Origin: Sulfitobacter sp. JL08
GTDB taxonomy: Bacteria; Pseudomonadota; Alphaproteobacteria; Rhodobacterales; Rhodobacteraceae
NCBI RefSeq assembly: GCF_003352045.1
Contig: NZ_CP025815.1
Coordinates: 496,001 to 560,000, forward strand
Direction: 5' to 3'
Length of the DNA: 64,000 nucleotides
The notes under the pieces are model-generated. The model saw only the letters and a list, made by a program, of their open reading frames with translations, was not told where the DNA came from and made no database searches. A program made the position numbers and the translations under genes. Shown here piece by piece: positions 18,030 to 25,279 of the stretch; positions within the stretch are counted from its first letter, which is position 1, and each line of letters opens with the position of its first letter.

Positions 18030-19601
18030 ATGCTGAGGTTTGAGCATTTGCAACATTATGTCCGACACAAGCTGCAAGCAGCAAATACGATTGTGTGCCT
18101 ATTAACTGCTACGATCCTGACGATAGTCGGTGTCACAGACGTTCAGGCTCAAACGCAAACTTTTGAATTGCAAGGAGCGGGCGCTTACAATGCAGAAGAA
18201 ATCCTGAGCTTTGCCGCACAGCTTGAACTGCAAAGAACCGGTGCTGTTACCGCTGCAGGGATCGCGCGCACGATCGAGACAATATACCGTGAAGACGGTT
18301 ATTTCCTTGCGGAAGCGCGCGTCAGCCGCGACGGGAACACAATTATTGTCGATGAAGGCGAAATTGGCTCTGTTTCCATTGAAGGCGTGGACCAGAGGAC
18401 GTTCAATCTCATCAACGGTTATTTCCGTCCCGTTGTCGGCAAGCAGGGTGTGACGCTCGCACAGTTCGAGCGCGCCGTGATGCTGACCGAAGATATCCAA
18501 TCCGTTGCCGCCTCGGCCGAAATTTACTACCCCGATGGACAGGAAACAGCACATGTCCGTGTTGTGGCCGAACAGCAAGACACAAGCTCTGGCTATGTAA
18601 CGCTGGACAACCCTGCGCGCGAGTTCGGGGATGCGGCAACACTGACCTTTGGTCAGGAATTTGTCAGCTTGTTCACACCCGGTGATCTGTTTCGCTTTGA
18701 ATTATCTGGCACCGCAGCCTTCGACGGCGACGAGAACGATCTGTATGGCTCCGTCATATATCGCGCGCCCCTTGGTTTCTCGGGCACCTACGGCGAGGTT
18801 TATCTGGGCAACGCTGTTGGAGATCGCGATGCTACCGGAACGCTGCGCCAAACGGACCTTGACGGGGATACTGCTATCCTTGCGATCGGTCACCCGGTTA
18901 TCCGCGACGTGGATACTTACGGGTACGCGCTACTTGAGGCACGCAGATCAAGTTCCGACAGTGATGTTGATGGCGTCAGCACGGACTTTGAAAGCACCGT
19001 TAATGTAATTGCCGCGTCGTGGATTTACGGTCGCGCCCTGCAAAACGGTGGAGCATTTGAATATGCCACAAACTTTGCGGTCGGTTCGCGCACAAGCGAT
19101 GCGGTTGGATTTAGTGATGGTGACAAGGACTTTTGGCACCTGCGCGTAGGTTTCGGATACCAACAACCCGTATCCTGGTTCGGTGAGAACTCCAGTTTTC
19201 GCGCCGAATTATGGGGGCAGTATACGAATGATCGTCTTCCAAGCATTGAACAGTTCTACCTTGGTGGAATCGACGATGAGCGTGGATACGCTTTCGCAGA
19301 AGTCCAGGGAGATTCCGGTTTCTCCGCAGTTTTGCAAGCTGGAAGAGACTTCTTTCCCCAATCTAAAGTTGTCAGACGGTTTCGACCCTTTGGTTTTGTT
19401 GATGTAGGTTACGTGGACAACAATGAACCGTCCGTTGGAGAAATAGACGGAGAATTCCTGTCCTCTGTGGGTGTTGGACTCGATCTTGAGTTTGAAAACA
19501 GGTTCTTCGCACAGGCTTATGTCGCCGTACCGATGACATCCGGTTCTGAGACGGACTCGGGTGATCCTGCCTTCTATCTTGCCCTTTCCAAAAGCTGGTG
19601 A
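18030..19601 (+). CDS. TpsB/ShlB-like outer-membrane transporter
   Basis: About 523 aa from ATG 18030 (an in-frame TTG at 18018 is possible; neither has a strong ribosome site). A signal peptide ends at VQAQ. A POTRA-like domain follows (about 45-180, including TIETIYREDGYFLAEARV and a second beta-alpha block), then a 16-strand-type beta-barrel to the C-terminal aromatic residue (KSW). FYLGGIDDERGYAF matches the region of the VRGY tetrad that reaches into the barrel pore. Proteins of this class export a partner across the outer membrane. The next gene starts 4 bp after its stop and encodes an exported repeat protein, the obvious partner candidate. Confidence 0.85.
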   Translation: MLRFEHLQHYVRHKLQAANTIVCLLTATILTIVGVTDVQAQTQTFELQGAGAYNAEEILSFAAQLELQRTGAVTAAGIARTIETIYREDGYFLAEARVSRDGNTIIVDEGEIGSVSIEGVDQRTFNLINGYFRPVVGKQGVTLAQFERAVMLTEDIQSVAASAEIYYPDGQETAHVRVVAEQQDTSSGYVTLDNPAREFGDAATLTFGQEFVSLFTPGDLFRFELSGTAAFDGDENDLYGSVIYRAPLGFSGTYGEVYLGNAVGDRDATGTLRQTDLDGDTAILAIGHPVIRDVDTYGYALLEARRSSSDSDVDGVSTDFESTVNVIAASWIYGRALQNGGAFEYATNFAVGSRTSDAVGFSDGDKDFWHLRVGFGYQQPVSWFGENSSFRAELWGQYTNDRLPSIEQFYLGGIDDERGYAFAEVQGDSGFSAVLQAGRDFFPQSKVVRRFRPFGFVDVGYVDNNEPSVGEIDGEFLSSVGVGLDLEFENRFFAQAYVAVPMTSGSETDSGDPAFYLALSKSW

Positions 19602-19605
19602 CCTT

Positions 19606-20688
19606 ATGAAACGCTATATATCCGCCGCAATTCTATCCATTGTTGCCGCAATCGTCGCGGCACAGGGTTCAGCCAATGGTAATCACTATGGATGGTGTAA
19701 CGGTGTAGGCAATCCGCACCGTGGTCCAAGTTGTGGAAGCTCGGGTTCAACGCAACCTAGCCAGACACCTTCAAGCGTGCCAACTGCCAATCAAAAACCT
19801 GCAACAGGCCCCACAAATCCGCAAACACCTGGTGGGTTGCCTACCCAGGTCATTGTGGTAACTCCGCAACCGGGGCAAACGATCACCGGGACTGGTCAGG
19901 TGCCGCCAATCGTCGGGCAGCCGGGACCTACAATAACAGGCGCTGGGAAGCCGACTATCACGCTGCGTCCTCTGCCACCGCAAATAATCACAGGGACATC
20001 GCCCGTAACGACAGTAACCTCACAGCTTGCACCTTCCTTTACCGGATATGGCCTGCCGGTTGTGACAATTCAACCCAACCCTCCGCAGACCTTTGTCGGC
20101 TACGGAAAAGTTCCGGCAACGATCATAGTACAGCCCATAGCACAACCCAGTTTTACGGCAACCGGTGCGATCCCCTTTCCGGTACCGCAGCAGATACCAC
20201 AACAAATACCAACAGCTATTCCGTCAAAAACACCGCAGGGAACACCATACTTGATACCGTCGCTCATACCAAGCAAGACCAACGGAAAAACGCCTTCAAT
20301 CAGTCCCCCGAAGGCACAGCAGGCCAAACCGATTATGGTACCGCGGCCGAAACCTCGACCGACTGCACAAAAACCTGTTGCAAAAGGGGGGGCAACGTCT
20401 CACCAATTGGCGACAACGGCTCCCGCACTCAAAAAACAACATATTACGAGAAGCCCCGGCCGACAGGAACAGCACAATTTACCAGAATTTGAAGCATTGG
20501 AGGGCGGACAACCGTGGCGCTGTGTTGCCAGTGGCCATGGACAGCGAAAATCGCTCGTTGATCAGCGTGTTTCAGTCTCTGGAGCGTTGCGCCATATCGG
20601 TTCAATTGATGTACTGGGCCGAGACTTACCAGCTCTTCACCCGCAGCATGCTGATTGCATCATATCGATCAAACGTCGCGCGAACTGA
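19606..20688 (+). CDS. Exported proline-rich repeat protein, candidate TpsB partner
   Basis: A 360-aa protein with a signal peptide (cleavage near AAQGSANG). The middle (about 75-210) carries five or so imperfect units of the pattern P-x-x-I/F-T/V-G-T/Y-G followed by V/I-rich strands, such as QTITGTGQVPPIV and PTITGAGKPTITL. A Pro/Lys/Gln-rich stretch follows and then a more ordered C-terminal domain (WRCVASGHGQRK onward). It lacks the usual TPS haemagglutination domain, so pairing with the TpsB-like barrel 4 bp upstream would be atypical. The gene ends about 95 bp before the IS6 element and appears intact. Confidence 0.75.
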   Translation: MKRYISAAILSIVAAIVAAQGSANGNHYGWCNGVGNPHRGPSCGSSGSTQPSQTPSSVPTANQKPATGPTNPQTPGGLPTQVIVVTPQPGQTITGTGQVPPIVGQPGPTITGAGKPTITLRPLPPQIITGTSPVTTVTSQLAPSFTGYGLPVVTIQPNPPQTFVGYGKVPATIIVQPIAQPSFTATGAIPFPVPQQIPQQIPTAIPSKTPQGTPYLIPSLIPSKTNGKTPSISPPKAQQAKPIMVPRPKPRPTAQKPVAKGGATSHQLATTAPALKKQHITRSPGRQEQHNLPEFEALEGGQPWRCVASGHGQRKSLVDQRVSVSGALRHIGSIDVLGRDLPALHPQHADCIISIKRRAN

Positions 20689-20784
20689 GATTTTGTCCTA
20701 AGCGAGGGATTTCAACCGATCCATTGCTGCACCTGTGAGTGTGGCGAAAAGAGTATTTCCGGATTGGGCTCAAGGCAGTCATCT

Positions 20785-21601
20785 GGGTGCTGTCAGACGA
20801 ATTCGAACCAGTCTCTGCAAGGACAGTAAGGCTGATCCTTATGCCGCACCGAGACCGCGCCACTCAGCCAGAGCGGCGGCACGGTTGAGCTTGAAATTCG
20901 TTCGACTTGAGAGGCTGCGTTCCTGATTAAAGTGGTTATAGACGGAAGCGTGAACGGCGGCGAATTTCTGCAAACTTCGCATGCGCCTGAACCGCAGCAT
21001 CGCTCGCTCTCGTCGTCGGAACGGCAGGTGTGAGTTTTCTGCTCTGTTGTTCAACCAGCGACCCGTTTCCTGTCTGTCTGCAGCGCCGATCTCCTTCAGA
21101 GCCGCGCCATACGATGCCAGCCCGTCCGTCACGATCATGTCGGGACTGCCGTGCTTACGCATTGCTTTCTTTAGGAATTTCAACGCAGCCTTCTTATCAC
21201 GTGCCTTTGTGACGAAGCTTTCCAGGATTTCGCCTTCATGATCGACGGCCCGCCAGAGATAGTGCTGTTCGCCGTTGATCTTCACGAACATCTCGTCCAG
21301 ATGCCAGCGCCACCGGCTGGATTTCATGCCGGTAATCCGGCGCTTTCTTATCTCCGCAGCAAACATCGGGCCGAACCGATGCCACCAGAATCTCACAGTT
21401 TCATGGCTCACATCTATGCCACGCTCATGCAGCAGATCTTCCACGTTGCGAAGGGACAGAGGAAACCGGACATACAGCATTACCGCCAGGCGGATGATCT
21501 CACGGCTCGTTTTGAAATAGCGAAATGGGTCAGGTTTGGTCATCTTCAGACGTTACGAAACCGTCCTGCCCGGCTCAAGTCAGTTTCTTCTGACAGAGCC
21601 C
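20785..21601 (-). mobile_element. IS6-family insertion sequence
   Basis: Ends GGGTGCTGTCAGACGAA (left) and GGGCTCTGTCAGAAGAA (right, read inward) match at 14 of 17 positions. The element is about 817 bp, normal for IS6. The 8-bp flanks (AGTCATCT and TGGAAAGT) are not duplicated. IS6 elements move by replicative cointegrate formation and often leave no duplication after deletion or inversion. The truncated symporter gene to its right supports such a rearrangement. Confidence 0.85.
20839..21543 (-). CDS. IS6-family transposase
   Basis: A 234-aa DDE transposase of normal length. An N-terminal zinc-finger/HTH-like region (MLYVRFPLSLRNVEDLLHER, then HETVRFWW) precedes the catalytic core with Asp in WHLDEMFVKING, Asp in IVTDGLASYG and Glu in NNRAENSHLPFRRRER. 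No frameshift or stop. The gene fills nearly the whole element. Confidence 0.95.
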   Translation of the reverse strand: MTKPDPFRYFKTSREIIRLAVMLYVRFPLSLRNVEDLLHERGIDVSHETVRFWWHRFGPMFAAEIRKRRITGMKSSRWRWHLDEMFVKINGEQHYLWRAVDHEGEILESFVTKARDKKAALKFLKKAMRKHGSPDMIVTDGLASYGAALKEIGAADRQETGRWLNNRAENSHLPFRRRERAMLRFRRMRSLQKFAAVHASVYNHFNQERSLSSRTNFKLNRAAALAEWRGLGAA

Positions 21602-21632
21602 TGGAAAGTCTGGCTGGCGCGGCAGGGTGTGA

Positions 21633-22115
21633 TCGGACAGCCGGTGCGCAGGGCTGATCAAGGTTACCGGCATGCAACTCACTCAGAACGCACTTGATGA
21701 ACATCTGGGTGCCATTGGTACTTATGTCATTGCGATTGCCATAATCTTTTTTGCTTTTACGTCTATTCTTGGAAACTATTCCTATGCCGAAAACGCGATG
21801 ACCTTCCTTGGACTTGAAGGCAAAGTGGGAATGACGATCTTGCGGGGGGCGTGTTTGGGTATGGTCGTTTGGGGCGCCGTGCAAACAGTGACAACCGTAT
21901 TTAACTTTGCCGATGCCGCGATGGGATTGATGGCTGTTATCAATCTGATCGCCATTCTGTTGCTTTCCGGAACGGTGTATCGTCTGACGAAAGACTATTT
22001 TGGGCAGCGACGGGCAGGCATAGAGCCCACTTTTGATGCAAAAAGTTTCACCGGGCCGACCCGCGGCATATCACAGGAAATCTGGGCGGAAAAAGCAAAT
22101 GCCGGAAAAGTTTGA
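21633..22115 (+). pseudogene. 3' fragment of an AGCS-type sodium:alanine symporter
   Basis: The last 150 or so residues of an alanine/glycine:cation symporter: GMQLTQNALDEHLGAIGTYV, then FFAFTSILGNYSYAENAM, then helices ending in a soluble tail. Full-length members have about 450-540 residues and 10-12 helices; the first two-thirds are missing, replaced by the IS6 element 30 bp upstream. No start codon with a ribosome site is evident. It overlaps the glutaminase start by 17 bp, so the two were once an operon for glutamine or alanine use. Confidence 0.8.
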
Positions 22116-23032
22116 TCCGAAATACGTTCAAAGCGTTCTTGATGAGATAACGGGGCGTATGGCGGAAGAAACCGACCGCGGAGAGGTTGCAAGTTACATT
22201 CCCGAACTGGCAGAGGTGTCGCCGAACCAATTCGGGATTGCCGTTGCCCCCTTGGAGGGCGCGCTGGTTGAGGGAGGCGCGGCAGATATCCCGTTTTCCA
22301 TTCAAAGCATTTCGAAGGTTTTTGGCTTGGTGGTCGCACTGGACTGTGTCGGGTCCAACCTGTGGCGCCGCGTTGGGCGCGAGCCATCAGGCGACCCGTT
22401 CAATTCCATCGTACAGCTTGAATTTGAACGCGGCAAACCCAGAAATCCTTTCATCAATCCGGGCGCCATTGTTGTGTCAGACGTGATTGTTCAAAATTCC
22501 GCTGCCAAGGACCATCTGCACCCGGTTCTAAGTTTGTGCAGGCGATGATCCCGAGGTTTTTATCAACGAAGAGGTTTTTACGTCCGAAGTTGAAACCGGC
22601 GACAGAAACAGGGCGTTGGCATATTTCATGTCTGCGGAAGGCAACATTGAAAGCGACATAAAGGCCGTGACAGAAAGTTATTTCCGTCAGTGCAGCATCG
22701 CCATGAGCTGCCGGCAGCTTGCGACGGCTGCGCGCTTCTTGGCCGCGGGTGGCAAAGGCAAAGCCGGGGAAAATGCAGCAGTTACGCCGGAACGCGCACG
22801 ACGCATCAATGCCCTGATGATGACATGCGGTTGTTACGATGCCTCTGGGGAAGTTGCCTTTCGCATCGGCTTACCCTGTAAAAGTGGTGTCGGTGGCGGG
22901 ATTTTGGCAATCGCGCCGGGGGTTGCGTCGATTGCCGCCTGGAGCCCAGGTCTGGATAGCAAGGGGAATTCGGTTCTTGCCCTCAAGGCGGTGGAAGAGG
23001 TGGCGCGCAGACTGGAATGGTCAGTTTTTTGA
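22099..23032 (+). pseudogene. glsA: Glutaminase A, frameshifted
   Basis: Glutaminase (glutamine to glutamate plus ammonia) of the serine beta-lactamase-like fold. The first 149 codons (MPEKFDPKYVQSVLDEITGR onward) include the SxxK catalytic pair in QSISKVF (Ser70, Lys73) and the NPFINPGAIV motif. At about 22525-22540 the frame shifts by one base, and the second half (DDPEVFINEEVF onward, with MSCRQLATAARFLAAGGKG and KSGVGGGILAIAPG) continues in the next frame to 23032. The combined length of about 310 aa is normal. One extra base in CTAAGTTTG would explain it. The protein is very likely non-functional. Confidence 0.85.
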
Positions 23033-23086
23033 TTTTCTTCATCAGAATCTGAACAGAATTGCCCAACGGTATTTGAAAGGACGGAC

Positions 23087-24433
23087 ATGGAAAAACGCTA
23101 TTCATGCAGTCGACTGGTTTCGGCTGGTGCCGTGTTGGCGATATGGTTGCCGACTTTCGGGATGTGTGACGATTACGAGGTGCCGGCCGTTCTGCCTGCG
23201 TCAGACACTGTGTTGGATCTGCCCTTGAAGACTGACACCTACGAAATTCATCAGGATGTACCCACTGACGGGTTCATGGCCGTGTTCACGATCACTTCGC
23301 CCTATGGTGAATTTACTGCTTCGGGTCCCGGTATGCTGGCCTCTCGCCTGAACGAGATCAAAGCGCTCGCAGCTTTGGATATCATGCAGGAAGATGACCG
23401 TTTTGCCGAAGCGGCTGAAAGCACGGCAAAAGAAGCGGTTTCAAATCTGCGCCAGTTTATCGAAAACCCCAAGGAAACAGTGCAGGGCGTTCCAGATGGT
23501 GTCGGCCGATTCTTTGACCGAACAGGGCGCACCTTAAAGACCGGCCTGCAAAAAATAGGGGACGTCAGAGAGGGTCGCTTGCCCGGAGTGGAAGAGAATA
23601 CCGCGGAAAATCTTCCGGGGGGAACGCCTGCTCAAAACAACCCGGGTGTCAGTTTAACCGAGAGTGTCGCGCGAGCGGGGGGAGACACAGCAATCAATAT
23701 TCTTGGCTTTGACAAACAACGTCGGCGGCTGGCGAAGGAACTGGCGGTCGATCCCTATTCGACAAACCGCATACTCTCAGAAAAACTTGACGAGGTGACC
23801 TGGGCCGCTTTTGCCGGAGGTCTTGGGGTAAATGTTTTGACGAGCCTTGTGCCAGGTGGGTTCGTACTCTCCACTTCCTCGCGCCTTAGCGATTGGGTTT
23901 GGGATACTGCGCCGGGTGATCTGCGGGTGGAAATAGAGAACGCGCTTTTGTCCATGGGGGTCGGACAATCGGAAACTGATCAGCTTTTGAGGCATAGCTT
24001 TTATACCTTAAGCATGCAGGCCGCGCTCACGGCTTCGATGCAAGCACTTGATGGTGTGGAAGGACGTGCCGATGTGATACCGCTGGTTCTAAGTGTCGCC
24101 TCGGAAGGCCAGGCCCGGTTTCTTGTGCAGACGATTGATATGCTCAGTATATACCACACAGAGCGCGAACCATTGTCCGAATTGCAGGTACAGGGAACCA
24201 TTTTGGGAATGTCTCAGGCAGGGCAGCCGGTGATCGCGGCCCCGGTCGATTATCTGAGCTGGACACCATTGCTGGATCGTTTCGCGTCCAGCTTTGGCGA
24301 CCAATCGGCAGTTGCACCGCTCGTCTTTGTTGATGGTCAGCTGAGCAAGCGCGCACGGGATGAATTGACTGAACTCGGTTGGAACATTGAGGAGCGGACC
24401 CCGCTCGCTTCCAGAGCCTATCCTGTTCAATAA
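23087..24433 (+). CDS. Exported hypothetical protein
   Basis: A 448-aa protein that follows glsA by 54 bp, with a GAAAGGA ribosome site. It begins with a signal peptide (to about MCDDYE). The mature N-terminal domain (TYEIHQDVPTDGFMAVFTIT) is beta-rich. The central part has an amphipathic helical region (AEAAESTAKEAVSNLRQFIE) and a possible hydrophobic hairpin (FAGGLGVNVLTSLVPGGFVL). I recall similar unnamed proteins in several proteobacteria but know no function. It is the last accessory-looking gene before the catabolic locus. Confidence 0.75.
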   Translation: MEKRYSCSRLVSAGAVLAIWLPTFGMCDDYEVPAVLPASDTVLDLPLKTDTYEIHQDVPTDGFMAVFTITSPYGEFTASGPGMLASRLNEIKALAALDIMQEDDRFAEAAESTAKEAVSNLRQFIENPKETVQGVPDGVGRFFDRTGRTLKTGLQKIGDVREGRLPGVEENTAENLPGGTPAQNNPGVSLTESVARAGGDTAINILGFDKQRRRLAKELAVDPYSTNRILSEKLDEVTWAAFAGGLGVNVLTSLVPGGFVLSTSSRLSDWVWDTAPGDLRVEIENALLSMGVGQSETDQLLRHSFYTLSMQAALTASMQALDGVEGRADVIPLVLSVASEGQARFLVQTIDMLSIYHTEREPLSELQVQGTILGMSQAGQPVIAAPVDYLSWTPLLDRFASSFGDQSAVAPLVFVDGQLSKRARDELTELGWNIEERTPLASRAYPVQ

Positions 24434-24570
24434 TTCTTTCAAAACGTGCAAAGAATTTGGCGCATAATTCAGGCCGATGGGGCAGGGCGGTATTGTCGCG
24501 TGTGGTGCAACAGATTACCGGCGTTCGTTTCTGAAATCAGGTCCAGCCGTGTCACAGACCTGATCAGCGA

Positions 24571-25266
24571 TCACTGTTCTTCTTCCGCCGCCGCCTCGCG
24601 CGCCTCAAGCCATCGCACAACAGAGGCGCGTTTGGCGTCCATGTGATCAAGAAGCGTGGCAGCCAGCTTTGGGCCATCCCGCGCAGCCAGATATTTCATG
24701 ATTTTTTCATGCTCTTGCACCGCCGCGTACCAGCGGCCTTCCGTCATGTTTGCCAGATAACGCGCGCGCTGCATGCGCAATGACAGCGCCTGACAAGACG
24801 TGGTCAGGGTGCTGTTGCGTGCGGCAGACAGAATGGCACGGTGGATTTTCTGGTTGATATCGAAATAGGCGTCGAGATCCCTTCGTTCATAGCTTTGCAT
24901 CATCTGGTCGTGCAGCGCCTGCACTTCATCTATTTCGGTGTCTGTGATGTGGTTGCAGGCCAATTCGCCAGATAGGGCTTCAAGCGCGCCCAGAACCGGA
25001 AAAACATCTTGAACTTCGTCCAATGTAACCTGAGTAACCCAGGCGCCGCGGTTGGGTTCCAGCCGGACAAGCCCGTCTGAGGCAAGTACCTTCAGGGCTT
25101 CCCGGAGCGGGGTGCGTGACACGCCGAACCGGTCGCATAACAGTTTTTCGGGCACCTTGGCGCCCGGTACGAGTTCGGCGTGAATGATCAGCATCTGCAG
25201 ACGATCGACAAGCTCGTGGTGCAAGGATTTGCGCATGATTTCCTGTGTTTGAATTGCCTGCATCAT
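24571..25266 (-). CDS. GntR-family (FadR/FCD subfamily) transcriptional regulator
   Basis: A 231-aa regulator with an N-terminal winged helix (about 12-78; VPEKLLCDRFGVSRTPLREA is the recognition region) and a C-terminal FCD all-helical effector domain (about 85-220) with metal/ligand-binding His and Asp residues (NQKIHRAIL, QEHEKIM). It begins 13 bp after the stop of the FAD/Fe-S dehydrogenase on the same strand, so the two are co-transcribed and it probably represses this operon and the divergent aminotransferase-TRAP operon. FCD regulators usually bind small carboxylates, in line with the neighbours. Confidence 0.92.
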   Translation of the reverse strand: MMQAIQTQEIMRKSLHHELVDRLQMLIIHAELVPGAKVPEKLLCDRFGVSRTPLREALKVLASDGLVRLEPNRGAWVTQVTLDEVQDVFPVLGALEALSGELACNHITDTEIDEVQALHDQMMQSYERRDLDAYFDINQKIHRAILSAARNSTLTTSCQALSLRMQRARYLANMTEGRWYAAVQEHEKIMKYLAARDGPKLAATLLDHMDAKRASVVRWLEAREAAAEEEQ

Positions 25267-25279
25267 GTAGTTTCTCGCC

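Noticed and set aside
3015-24433. Accessory region as a functional prophage
   Set aside because: Apart from the integrase and the excisionase-like gene there are no structural, packaging or lysis genes.
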